Source of the DNA: Flavobacteriales bacterium
GTDB taxonomy: Bacteria > Bacteroidota > Bacteroidia > Flavobacteriales_D > CANHHI01
Reading direction: 5' to 3'
Assembly: GCA_947460225.1 (NCBI GenBank)
Contig: CANHHI010000049.1
Location: forward strand, 1 to 10,304
Length of the DNA stretch: 10,304 bases
A program made the position numbers and the translations under genes. The notes under the pieces were generated by a model, which was not told where the DNA came from, ran no database searches, and saw only the letters and a program-made list of their open reading frames with translations. Below, piece after piece: positions 1 to 6,106 of this stretch; the stretch's first letter is position 1; every line of letters begins with the position of its first letter.

Positions 1-257
1 CGTTAATCTAAAAAGGCTTTGGTGGCTATATCTATGCTTGGTTGTATTTTGGTTTTAGTTACTTCCACGTGTTCAAACAAACACAGGCTAAAACCAGCAA
101 AATCCAATCTATTTGCCTAAGTTGCTTGCAACATAGATGAATGGCGGTGTATCGTCTGTTTTAAAGATACGGCAGATGCGCACCAGCTGGCGAGGCGTAA
201 GTATTTTAACCGTATTTGTCGTTTTGGGTGTGTACGTAAAACCCTAAAACCACGCAG
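1..257. other. Gene-poor stretch downstream of glyS
   Basis: I see no convincing gene here. Two fragments are worth recording. On the + strand, 34-120 could encode 28 residues starting MLGCILVLVTSTCS, which resembles a lipoprotein signal peptide, but it stops at once. On the - strand, about 229 down to the stop at 118 is open for roughly 40 residues. It reads plausibly as protein (it includes TPRQLVRICRIFKTDD and ends YVASNLGK) but has no start codon and a stop just upstream, so it may be the remnant of a degraded gene. Neither is called as a CDS. Confidence 0.4.
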
Positions 258-280
258 AAACCCAGCCTTAGGCTGGGTTT
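258..280. terminator. Perfect 10-bp hairpin, possible bidirectional terminator
   Basis: The arms AAACCCAGCC (258-267) and GGCTGGGTTT (271-280) are perfectly complementary around a 3-nt TTA loop. The stem ends in A's on one side and T's on the other, as in bidirectional rho-independent terminators, and T-rich sequence follows on the + strand (CATTTTATT). It lies beyond the glyS 3' end and could end glyS transcription or that of a gene left of the window. It could also be one more member of the palindrome family that fills 290-465. Confidence 0.5.
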
Positions 281-289
281 CATTTTATT

Positions 290-366
290 GGGCAACCGCA
301 AGGGTTGCCCCTACATTATTTATTCGTTGCAATCAATGGGCAGACACATAGGTCTGCCCCTACATT
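290..366. repeat. Two REP-like hairpins, each followed by CTACATT
   Basis: Hairpin 1 has arms GGGCAACC (290-297) and GGTTGCCC (303-310), followed by CTACATT at 311-317. Hairpin 2 has arms GGGCAGAC (338-345) and GTCTGCCC (352-359), followed by CTACATT at 360-366. The outer stem (GGGCA/TGCCC) and the downstream word are constant, while the inner stem differs in both arms together. Read on the - strand each unit is GTAG plus a GC-rich hairpin. That is the layout of REP elements, which in other bacteria are recognised by REP-associated tyrosine transposases (RAYT). No such transposase gene lies in this window. Confidence 0.6.
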
Positions 367-381
367 TTGCGTGTACCTTTC

Positions 382-465
382 CTGCGAAGCAGATTACGTG
401 CAGGGTTTGCCTGCCCTGCGCCAAAGGCGCAGACTAAAACAGTCTATGTCCGCGCACAATGTGCG
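382..465 (-). repeat. Composite hairpin element, copy A (glyS 3' end)
   Basis: Read on the - strand, the element has these parts in order: the odd palindrome CGCACATTGTGCG (465-453), a linker with an AGACT/AGTCT hairpin (445-431), the stem-loop CTGCGCC-TTT-GGCGCAG (432-416), an alternative stem GCAGGG/CCCTGC around 8 nt (419-400), ACGTAA, and a short CTGC-TTC-GCAG stem (392-382). The segment 432-381 matches 9756-9809 on the + strand at roughly 80% identity by eye, so the two copies are inverted. The element overlaps the last codons and the stop of glyS. It may also act as a transcription terminator or as 3'-end protection. Confidence 0.7.
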
Positions 466-1967
466 TGTAGGTAATTTTTCAATTCTTCAATTGGCATGCG
501 CACTTGCTCCATGCTGTCCCTTTCACGCACCGTAACGGTGTTGTCTGTTAAGCTCTGGTGGTCTATGGTGATGCAAAAAGGCGTTCCTATGGCATCTTGC
601 CTGCGGTAACGCTTGCCCACGCTGTCTTTTTCATCGTATTGGCAGGCGTAATCCATCTGCAAACTGCGCAAAATCTCACGGGCTTTTTCGGGCAATCCGT
701 CTTTTTTGAGCAAAGGCAATACCGCTACTTTTATGGGTGCTACGGCTTTGGGCAGTTTCAACACCGTGCGGGTGCTTCCGTCCGCAAGGCTTTCCTCTTG
801 CAAGGCATAACTAAACACCGCCAAAAATAGCCTGTCTAAGCCCACCGAAGTTTCCACCACGTAAGGCACGTAGTGTTCGTTGGTTTCTATGTCAAAATAT
901 TGGAGTTTTTTGCCACTGTGTTGTTCGTGTGCTTTCAAGTCAAAATCGGTGCGGGAATGTATGCCCTCCAATTCCTTAAAGCCCATGGGGAACTTAAATT
1001 CTATGTCGCAGGCGGCGTTGGCGTAGTGCGCCAGTTTGAGGTGGTCGTGGAATTTATAGTGCGTATCTGGAATGCCCAAAGATTTATGCCAACGTATGCG
1101 CTCTGCTTTCCAGTATTCGTACCATTTGAGTTCTTCGCCTGGTTTTACAAAAAATTGCATCTCCATTTGCTCAAACTCACGCATGCGGAAAATAAACTGC
1201 CGAGCAATGATTTCATTGCGGAAAGCCTTGCCAATTTGCGCTATGCCAAAAGGTATTTTCATGCGTGCGCTTTGTTGCACGTTTAAAAAATTCACAAAAA
1301 TACCCTGTGCCGTTTCTGGGCGCAGGTAAATTTTGTTTGAACCCTCCGCCAAAGAGCCTATTTCTGTGGAAAACATCAAATTAAATTGGCGCACTTCTGT
1401 CCAATTCTTCGTTCCCGAAATCGGACAAACAATTTCCAATTCTTCTATCAAGGCTTTGATGTCCGCCAAATTGTCTGTTTCTAGGGCGGTTTTAAATCTC
1501 GCCTCTATATTTTGAATTTGCTCGCTATATTTCAACACGTTGGCATTGGTTTGCCTAAACATGTTTTCATCAAAATTTGGCGCAAATTTTGTGCGTGCTT
1601 TTTCTACTTCTTTGTCTATTTTTTGTGCAATTTTTTGCAGGTAATCCTCCACCAAATGGTCGGCACGGTAGCGTTTCTTGCTGTCCTTGTTGTCTATCAA
1701 GGGGTCGTTAAAAGCATCTACGTGTCCAGAGGCTTTCCAAGTGGTGGGGTGCATAAATATTGCTGCATCTATACCGACAATATTTTCGTGCATGCGCACC
1801 ATGGCTTGCCACCAGTAATTTTTGAGGTTATTTTTAAGCTCTACCCCAAGCGGTCCGTAGTCGTAAGTTGCGCTTAGTCCTTCGTAAATTTCACTGCTCG
1901 GAAAAATAAAGCCATACGATTTTGCATGGCTTATGATATGCTTTAAAGGTTCTTCGGGTTGTGCCAC
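444..1967 (-). CDS. glyS: Glycyl-tRNA synthetase, single-chain (alpha2) type
   Basis: This class II enzyme charges tRNA-Gly with glycine in the cytoplasm. At 507 residues it fits the dimeric type that has one kind of subunit. Motif 1 lies around 18-60 (YGFIFPSSEIYEGLSATYDY, then ELKNNLKNYWW). The glycine-binding segment EGSNKIYLRPETAQG spans 208-222. Motif 2 is FRNEI (249-253) with REFEQMEMQFF (263-273), and motif 3 is VGLDRLFLA (375-383). The anticodon-binding domain covers about 408-500. The start is GTG (1965-1967), 3 nt after the pdhB stop. It is chosen because MAQPEEPLKHIISHAKSYGF matches the family N-terminus and no ATG lies nearby. It is probably translated from the pdhB transcript. 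Oddity: the last residues, HAHCART, are encoded inside a palindromic repeat (453-465), and the stop codon also lies in repeat sequence. Confidence 0.97.
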   Translation of the reverse strand: MAQPEEPLKHIISHAKSYGFIFPSSEIYEGLSATYDYGPLGVELKNNLKNYWWQAMVRMHENIVGIDAAIFMHPTTWKASGHVDAFNDPLIDNKDSKKRYRADHLVEDYLQKIAQKIDKEVEKARTKFAPNFDENMFRQTNANVLKYSEQIQNIEARFKTALETDNLADIKALIEELEIVCPISGTKNWTEVRQFNLMFSTEIGSLAEGSNKIYLRPETAQGIFVNFLNVQQSARMKIPFGIAQIGKAFRNEIIARQFIFRMREFEQMEMQFFVKPGEELKWYEYWKAERIRWHKSLGIPDTHYKFHDHLKLAHYANAACDIEFKFPMGFKELEGIHSRTDFDLKAHEQHSGKKLQYFDIETNEHYVPYVVETSVGLDRLFLAVFSYALQEESLADGSTRTVLKLPKAVAPIKVAVLPLLKKDGLPEKAREILRSLQMDYACQYDEKDSVGKRYRRQDAIGTPFCITIDHQSLTDNTVTVRERDSMEQVRMPIEELKNYLHAHCART

Positions 1968-1970
1968 TTT

Positions 1971-2948
1971 TTAAATGTATAACGTTTCTTTTACAATTTT
2001 TACAATTTTTTCTACGCTCGGCAAAGACGCTTCAATGAGTACGGGCGAAAAAGCCATAGGCACGTCCGCTTGACAAACCCTGCGCACAGGCGCATCTAGG
2101 TAATCAAAAGCCTCTTTTTGCACCATAAAAGCAATTTCTGATGCCACACCGCCAAAAGGGTGGTCTTCCGCCACAATCACCAAGCGATTGGTTTTTTTAA
2201 CAGAATCTATAATGGTTTTGTAATCCAATGGGCGAATGGTGCGCAAATCTATCACCTCTGCTGAAATGCCTTCTTTGGCGAGTTCCTCGGCAGCTTGCAA
2301 AGTGGGTTTCATTTGTTTGTTAAACGATACCAAAGTTACCTGCTCGCCTTGGCGTTTCACATCGGCAAGCCCAATGGGTATAAAATATTCGCCTTCGGGA
2401 ATTTCGCCTTTATCACCATACATGCGCTCAGATTCCATAATCAGCACAGGGTCGTTATCCCGAATGGCAGATTTGAGCAAGCCTTTCATGTCGTAAGGTA
2501 TAGAAGGGGAAATCACTTTCAAACCAGGAAAATGCGCATAAAAACTCTCAAAAGATTGAGAATGCGTAGCCGCCAATTGCCCTGCTGAACCGCTACCGCC
2601 TCTAAACACAATCGGCACATTGTATTGCCCACCTGACATTTGCAACATTTTTGCCGCAGAATTGATGATTTGGTCGGCTGCCAAAATGGCAAAGTTCCAA
2701 GTCATAAATTCCACAATCGGACGCAAGCCATTCATGGCTGCACCCACGGCAATTCCTGTGAAACCAAGTTCCGCAATGGGCGTATCTATCACTCGTTTTT
2801 CACCAAATTCTTCGAGCATGCCTTGGCTTACTTTGTAAGCTCCGTTGTATTCTGCTACTTCTTCGCCGAGTAAAAACACCGAAGAATCTCTTCGCATTTC
2901 TTCGCACATCGCTTCTCTGATGGCTTCTCGCATTTGTACTGTACGCAT
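1971..2948 (-). CDS. pdhB: Pyruvate dehydrogenase E1 component, beta subunit
   Basis: This is the beta chain of the thiamine-diphosphate-dependent E1 heterotetramer, which decarboxylates pyruvate and acetylates the lipoyl domain of E2. The product is 325 residues. The N-terminal pyrimidine-binding domain includes VAEYNGAYKVSQGM (31-44) and DTPIAELGFTGIAVGAAMNG (55-74), with the family's ThDP-contacting Glu in the IAE triplet (residue 60). The transketolase C-terminal domain begins near 200 (VTLVSFNKQM, then EVIDLRTIRPLD). The start at 2946-2948 (MRTVQMREAIREAM) matches family N-termini. A longer in-frame opening to 3059 would run through a terminator and the tRNA, so it is rejected. A branched-chain 2-oxoacid E1 beta is the main alternative, but the near-verbatim PDH-type sequence argues against it. 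No alpha subunit gene is present. It has its own promoter and is followed 3 nt later by glyS. Confidence 0.93.
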   Translation of the reverse strand: MRTVQMREAIREAMCEEMRRDSSVFLLGEEVAEYNGAYKVSQGMLEEFGEKRVIDTPIAELGFTGIAVGAAMNGLRPIVEFMTWNFAILAADQIINSAAKMLQMSGGQYNVPIVFRGGSGSAGQLAATHSQSFESFYAHFPGLKVISPSIPYDMKGLLKSAIRDNDPVLIMESERMYGDKGEIPEGEYFIPIGLADVKRQGEQVTLVSFNKQMKPTLQAAEELAKEGISAEVIDLRTIRPLDYKTIIDSVKKTNRLVIVAEDHPFGGVASEIAFMVQKEAFDYLDAPVRRVCQADVPMAFSPVLIEASLPSVEKIVKIVKETLYI

Positions 2949-2962
2949 ACCTATTTTTTTAG

Positions 2963-2991
2963 CAAAGATAACAATTTTAATCCATATCAAA
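2963..2991 (-). promoter_or_regulatory. Predicted promoter of pdhB-glyS
   Basis: Read on the - strand, the -33 element TTTG (2991-2988) is separated by 17 nt from a perfect Bacteroidota -7 box, TATCTTTG (2970-2963). The box ends 14 nt before the pdhB start codon, giving a very short leader. It lies just past the tRNA terminator, which supports separate initiation for pdhB-glyS. The spacing is slightly shorter than the 19-20 nt at the other promoters here. Confidence 0.6.
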
Positions 2992-2997
2992 AAAATA

Positions 2998-3020
2998 AAG
3001 GAGCTAAAAAATAGCTCCTT
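2998..3020 (-). terminator. Rho-independent terminator of the tRNA gene
   Basis: On the - strand AAGGAGCTA (3020-3012), loop TTTTT and TAGCTCCTT (3006-2998) form a perfect 9-bp stem, followed by TATTTTTTT. It sits 8 nt after the tRNA 3' end and before the pdhB promoter. Confidence 0.8.
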
Positions 3021-3028
3021 GTATTCTG

Positions 3029-3102
3029 TGGATCCACCTGGGCTCGAACCAGGGACCACCTGATTATGAGTCAGGTGCTCTAACCAACTGAGCTATAGAT
3101 CC
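3029..3102 (-). tRNA. tRNA with CAT anticodon (elongator Met, or Ile2)
   Basis: The 74-nt cloverleaf is complete. The acceptor arm GGATCTA pairs with TGGATCC (one G-T pair), with discriminator A. The D arm includes AGCTCAGTTGGTTAGAGC. The anticodon stem CCTGA/TCAGG holds loop CTCATAA, so the anticodon is CAT. The T arm is CCTGG-TTCGAGC-CCAGG. The 3' CCA is not encoded. It is not the initiator: the anticodon stem lacks the three G-C pairs and the 1-72 pair is a normal G-C. Elongator methionine tRNA is the likelier call, but the AUA-reading isoleucine tRNA modified by TilS has the same anticodon, and I cannot separate the two by eye. Confidence 0.95.
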
Positions 3103-3171
3103 GCCTTTTAATTTAATTTTTTAAACACCAAACTACTTAGCCAAAAAGCATTTAGTTTCGTAATTTGATTG

Positions 3172-3202
3172 CAAAGTTAAGAACTAATTCTAAATTATGC
3201 AA
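3172..3202 (-). promoter_or_regulatory. Predicted promoter of the tRNA gene
   Basis: On the - strand, TTG (3202-3200) is followed after 20 nt by a perfect -7 box, TAACTTTG (3179-3172). Transcription would start near 3164, leaving a leader of about 60 nt before the mature tRNA 5' end at 3102. It lies in the gap between the DUF2147 gene and the tRNA. Confidence 0.6.
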
Positions 3203-3221
3203 CAATTTTTTCAAAAAAAAA

Positions 3222-3653
3222 TTATTTTACTCTATGCCAAGTTTGTGTTCTGTAAAAGAAAGCCAAGTATCCACGCACTTTTAGTACATCGGGATGTCCT
3301 TCTTCAAAAAACATTTTGCAGTCATACACTTTACCTTTTTTAGGGTCTAGTATAGTGCCGTCCTTGTATTCATTTTTTTTCTTTTGCATATCACGCACGA
3401 TTTCCATGCCTTCTACTGGCTTATCTTTACGGTCATCTTTTTCTTCGCAAAGGCTACATGTATTATTTTTCTTAGCAGGGTCAAAAATTTCTAAGACCTT
3501 ACCATAATACTTGCCATTTTTTTCATAAATCTCCACAATAGATTTATCGTTTTGGGTCTCGTCGTCTATGGTTCTCCATTTTCCCACGAGTTCTTGCCCA
3601 AATAAAGAAAAGCTAAAAATAGCCAAGCCAAGTAATGTGTTTTTTTTGTTCAT
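3222..3653 (-). CDS. Secreted DUF2147 family protein
   Basis: The product is 143 residues from the chosen start. Residues 1-19 form a signal peptide (MNKK, then LLGLAIFSFSLFG), with cleavage likely around 19-20, so the mature protein should be periplasmic or exported. The rest is one DUF2147 domain: GKWRTIDDE (24-32), KSIVEIYEKNGKYYGKV (37-53), a CSLC pair of cysteines (66-69), RKDKPVEGM (75-83), a DG-ILDP-GK-YDCK stretch (98-113) and the C-terminal KVRGYLAFFYRTQTWHRV (125-142). The biochemical role of the family is not established. An in-frame ATG at 3710 would add 19 residues (MLESLRAFYF...), but this destroys the signal peptide layout and would be read through a hairpin. No promoter box is visible between that hairpin and the start, so expression may depend on readthrough from the 44-residue peptide gene. 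Confidence 0.9.
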   Translation of the reverse strand: MNKKNTLLGLAIFSFSLFGQELVGKWRTIDDETQNDKSIVEIYEKNGKYYGKVLEIFDPAKKNNTCSLCEEKDDRKDKPVEGMEIVRDMQKKKNEYKDGTILDPKKGKVYDCKMFFEEGHPDVLKVRGYLAFFYRTQTWHRVK

Positions 3654-3684
3654 AATATAAGTGTTTAGTTTTAAATCTGAAAAA

Positions 3685-3706
3685 TAGAAAGCCCGAAGGC
3701 TTTCTA
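3685..3706 (-). terminator. UUCG-tetraloop hairpin terminator or attenuator
   Basis: On the - strand TAGAAAGCC (3706-3698), TTCG and GGCTTTCTA (3693-3685) form a perfect 9-bp stem with the very stable C(UUCG)G loop, followed by five T's (3684-3680). It lies 4 nt after the stop of the small peptide gene and about 30 nt before the DUF2147 start. It should end the peptide transcript, or attenuate transcription into DUF2147. Confidence 0.8.
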
Positions 3707-3710
3707 GCAT

Positions 3711-3845
3711 TTAATAAGGGTAAAAAGGATTTGTACCTCCCAAGTACTCGGGTTTAGATGCCAAGATGTGATCTTGGAATGCAAAACACCCACCTTTTAC
3801 TTTTCCTTTTGTAAGCACCACGCTTACGCTTTTTTTGTTTTTCAT
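3711..3845 (-). CDS. Uncharacterised 44-residue peptide
   Basis: I do not recognise this protein. It is short (44 residues) and begins MKNKKSVSVVLTKGKVKGG, a Lys-rich basic half with 7 Lys in 17 residues. The more neutral second half has one Cys (residue 20), an aromatic cluster and the ending GGTNPFYPY. It has no membrane segment and no signal peptide. The case for a real gene is context. A canonical Bacteroidota promoter lies 26 nt upstream (3871-3900), the ORF fills the transcript, and a UUCG-loop terminator follows the stop by 4 nt. The GG at 18-19 ahead of a Cys-containing tail recalls the double-glycine leaders of exported peptides. No peptidase-transporter or modification enzyme is linked, so that is speculation. 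Other options are a small cytosolic or ribosome-associated protein, or a non-coding transcript with a chance ORF. Confidence 0.6.
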   Translation of the reverse strand: MKNKKSVSVVLTKGKVKGGCFAFQDHILASKPEYLGGTNPFYPY

Positions 3846-3870
3846 AATGTTGATTATTTGATTAACGAGA

Positions 3871-3900
3871 CAAATGTACGAACTTTATGGACATCTCCAA
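3871..3900 (-). promoter_or_regulatory. Predicted promoter of the 44-residue peptide gene
   Basis: On the - strand, TTG (3900-3898) is followed after 19 nt by a perfect -7 box, TACATTTG (3878-3871). The box ends 25 nt before the ATG, giving a leader of about 15-20 nt. It is divergent from the VOC gene promoter at 3960-3990. Confidence 0.7.
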
Positions 3901-3959
3901 ATAAAAACGCAATTATTTTTTCAACATAGTTTTTAACTAAAATATTAAGCATTCATGGG

Positions 3960-3990
3960 TTTGGTATTTCCCAAAAAATGCCTATCTTTG
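3960..3990 (+). promoter_or_regulatory. Predicted promoter of the VOC-family gene
   Basis: TTTG (3960-3963) is followed after 19 nt by a perfect -7 box, TATCTTTG (3983-3990). The box ends 21 nt before the ATG at 4012. Spacing and sequence match the Bacteroidota housekeeping consensus. Confidence 0.75.
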
Positions 3991-4011
3991 CATTTCTAAA
4001 TTACAAAGATT

Positions 4012-4428
4012 ATGGAACTCGTTGTTTATCTATCCTTTAATGGCAATGCTGGTGAAGCCATAGATTTATACCAACATGCTTTGGGGGTAAAAGTGCAAAA
4101 TTTGATGCGTTTTTCAGATGCAACATCAGATGAACCTATACCAGAAGATTTGCAGCACAAAATTATGCACGCTGTGCTTGCAATAGGAAGCAGCACGCTG
4201 ATGGTGTCTGACACAATGAATGAAGAGTTAACACATGGAAACGGTGGCGTGTCTATTTCTATCAACTGCGATGATGTGGCAAGTATGGAGTCTATGTTTA
4301 CAAAACTTTCTGAAAAAGGCACTGTAAAAATGCCTTTGCAAGATACGTTTTGGGGAGCTCGCTTTGGTATTTTACAAGACGCTTTTGGTATAACTTGGAT
4401 GTTTAACTATGATTATCCACAGCAATAA
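4012..4428 (+). CDS. PhnB-like VOC (glyoxalase/bleomycin-resistance fold) protein
   Basis: This 138-residue single-domain protein belongs to the PhnB/YjdN branch of the vicinal oxygen chelate superfamily. Visible family features are the N-terminal strand-helix YLSFNGNAGEAIDLYQHALG (6-25), the central HAVLAIGSSTLMVSD (53-67), the segment GNGGVSISINCDD (76-88), and the C-terminal W-GARFG-ILQDAFGITWMFN (114-132) with its conserved Asp-x-Phe-Gly-x-x-Trp. The family is often annotated as 3-demethylubiquinone methyltransferase-like, but no such activity is shown and most members lack a known substrate. It is probably cytosolic. The start is the only ATG at a suitable distance from the promoter. It appears to be a single-gene transcript, with its own promoter and a hairpin terminator just after the stop. 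Confidence 0.88.
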   Translation: MELVVYLSFNGNAGEAIDLYQHALGVKVQNLMRFSDATSDEPIPEDLQHKIMHAVLAIGSSTLMVSDTMNEELTHGNGGVSISINCDDVASMESMFTKLSEKGTVKMPLQDTFWGARFGILQDAFGITWMFNYDYPQQ

Positions 4429-4433
4429 ATTTT

Positions 4434-4456
4434 AAAGCCTTTTGTGGCTTTCTTTT
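4434..4456 (+). terminator. Terminator after the VOC gene
   Basis: AAAGCC (4434-4439), a 6-nt loop and GGCTTT (4446-4451) form a 6-bp stem followed by TCTTTT. It begins 5 nt after the VOC stop codon and separates this gene from hemCD. No strong TAnnTTTG box follows. The best candidate for the hemCD operon is a degenerate ATTATTTG at 4474-4481, 15 nt before the hemCD ATG. Confidence 0.6.
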
Positions 4457-4496
4457 GTTATATTACATTTTATATTATTTGGCAAGAATTTGCAAG

Positions 4497-6104
4497 ATGC
4501 AGAAACCTTTGATTATTGGAACACGTGGAAGTGATTTGGCTTTGTGGCAAGCAAGATTTACACAAGAGAAGCTAAGTGCCTTAGGCATAGCCTCTGAAAT
4601 TAAAATCATTAAAACCCAAGGCGACCAAATTCAAAACCTTAGTTTTGACAAAATGGAGGGCAAGGGCTTTTTTACCAAAGAATTGGAAGATGCGCTTTTG
4701 AGCGGAACCATAGATTTGGCAGTGCATTCCTTAAAAGATGTAGAAACACAAGTAAACGATTCACTCTGTTTGGTGGCTATTTTTGATAGGCAAGAATCTT
4801 CGGACACTTTGCTCATTCACAAAAATGCTGTAGATTTACACAAACCCTTTTCCCTCAAAAACGGCGCAGTGGTTGGTACGTCATCGGTGCGCAGGCAAAA
4901 CCAGTGGCTATTTTTACGCCCCGATTGTCAGGTGAAAACCTTGCGTGGCAATGTGCCTACCCGTGTGGAAAAATTGGCTTTGGGTGAGTACGATGCCATT
5001 ATTTTGGCGAGTGCAGGACTTGCAAGGTTGCAATTGGATTTATCGGCGTTTAGAGTAGTTCCTTTAAACCCTAGAGAATTTGTTTCTGCACCTGCACAAG
5101 GGGCTTTGGCTATTCAGATACGACAAAATGATACCGCCCTTCAAGAGCAATTAAAAGTGCTTAACAATGTAGAAGACGACATGCGTACGCAAGTAGAGCG
5201 TGGTATTTTGCAGGAAATTGGGGGCGGTTGCCAGGTGCCTTTGGGCGTGTTTAGTTGCAAGGATTATAAACAATTCAAAACATGGGTGTCTTATAGCAAA
5301 ACTGTGGAGGACATGCCTTTGCGTTTATATTACACCGGTGAAAATCCCAAAGAAATTGCACAAACCATTGCCAAAGCCTTGAAAAGCACGGATAAAAAAC
5401 AAGCAAAAACAGTTTTTATTAGCAGAGAAGTCGATGAGACGAGTCCTTGGTTTAGGTATTTGGCACACAATGGCGTGCAAGTATTTGGAGAGCCTTTGAT
5501 TGAGATTATTTCTGTGCCGTTTAGTGCCGTGCCAGACTGTGATTGGATATTCTTCAATTCCAAAAATGCGGTGGAATACTTTTTCAATAGAACACCAAAA
5601 TTACCTGAACATGTGAAAATAGGCGTTTTGGGCGATGCCACCTTGCACGCTTTGCACGCTTGGGGCAAAGAAGCAGATTTTAGCAGTATGCTTGCTGAAC
5701 CCAAAAAAGTAGCCGTGGCTTTTAAAGAACTTTTGGAGCTGGAAAACCCCAAGAAATCGCCGACAGTTCTTTTTCCGCAGTCTGGAGAATCTTTGCGCAC
5801 AGTGCAGTCTGAATTGACCTTTGGTGCAAAAATTATAGAACTTACGGTGTATAGAACCGCCAACAAATCTGTGGAATCCATACCCGATGCGGATTATTAT
5901 GCTTTTACAAGCCCTTCGAATGTAAAAAGTTTTTTTGTGCAAAAAAATAACTTAAATTACAGCAAACATAAAATGGTTGCCATGGGTAAAAGCACTTATG
6001 ATGCCCTTAAAGATATGGGGATTTTACAAGTCTTGCAAGCGGAAAAACCCTCTGAACTAGGCATTGCAGATGCTATTATGAGCGATTTATATTTGAAAAT
6101 TTAG
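4497..6104 (+). CDS. hemCD: Fused porphobilinogen deaminase / uroporphyrinogen-III synthase
   Basis: The 535-residue protein joins two successive enzymes of tetrapyrrole synthesis. HemC (about 1-300) condenses four porphobilinogens to hydroxymethylbilane. Markers are IGTRGSDLALWQA (7-19), KGFFTKELEDALL (56-68), HSLKDV with catalytic Asp81, SSVRRQ (129-134), TLRGNVPTR (148-156) and GGGCQVPLG, whose Cys245 carries the dipyrromethane cofactor. HemD (about 304-535) closes and inverts ring D. It shows the weakly conserved two-lobe pattern TVFISR (305-310), DWIFFNSKNAVEYFF (349-363), TVLFPQSGESL (423-433), ELTVYRT (448-454) and YYAFTSPSNVKSFF (467-480). The ATG at 4497 is chosen because the family N-terminus begins there; an upstream in-frame ATG (4455) would add 14 unrelated residues over the terminator T-run. 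It is the first gene of a five-gene cluster, with ruvX 2 nt downstream. Confidence 0.93.
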   Translation: MQKPLIIGTRGSDLALWQARFTQEKLSALGIASEIKIIKTQGDQIQNLSFDKMEGKGFFTKELEDALLSGTIDLAVHSLKDVETQVNDSLCLVAIFDRQESSDTLLIHKNAVDLHKPFSLKNGAVVGTSSVRRQNQWLFLRPDCQVKTLRGNVPTRVEKLALGEYDAIILASAGLARLQLDLSAFRVVPLNPREFVSAPAQGALAIQIRQNDTALQEQLKVLNNVEDDMRTQVERGILQEIGGGCQVPLGVFSCKDYKQFKTWVSYSKTVEDMPLRLYYTGENPKEIAQTIAKALKSTDKKQAKTVFISREVDETSPWFRYLAHNGVQVFGEPLIEIISVPFSAVPDCDWIFFNSKNAVEYFFNRTPKLPEHVKIGVLGDATLHALHAWGKEADFSSMLAEPKKVAVAFKELLELENPKKSPTVLFPQSGESLRTVQSELTFGAKIIELTVYRTANKSVESIPDADYYAFTSPSNVKSFFVQKNNLNYSKHKMVAMGKSTYDALKDMGILQVLQAEKPSELGIADAIMSDLYLKI

Positions 6105-6106
6105 CT

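Noticed and set aside
205..283. Small - strand ORF starting at the ATG at 281-283 through the 10-bp hairpin
   Set aside because: It would be about 24 residues, most of it encoded by the palindrome, with no start signal. It is more simply explained as hairpin sequence.
258..465. CRISPR-like array
   Set aside because: The hairpins differ in sequence and size, with no regular repeat-spacer alternation and no cas genes.
305..535. 76-residue + strand ORF antisense to the glyS end
   Set aside because: It is built from the palindromic repeats and the reverse of glyS and has no protein-like pattern.
2949..3059. N-terminal extension of pdhB (37 extra residues from an ATG at 3059)
   Set aside because: It would translate through the tRNA 3' half, the hairpin terminator and the pdhB promoter, and the extra residues do not resemble the family. 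The ATG at 2948 gives the normal 325-residue protein.
4455..4496. 14-residue extension of HemCD from an upstream ATG
   Set aside because: The extension overlaps the T-run of the VOC terminator, and HemC proteins begin at the equivalent of MQKPLIIGTRGSD.
4429..4496. Riboswitch or regulatory RNA ahead of hemCD
   Set aside because: Only 68 nt are available, and they are taken up by the VOC terminator and AT-rich sequence. No conserved riboswitch core is visible.
5330..5881. 183-residue - strand ORF inside hemCD
   Set aside because: It is a shadow of the hemD coding frame. The + strand frame carries recognisable family motifs and the operon continues across it.
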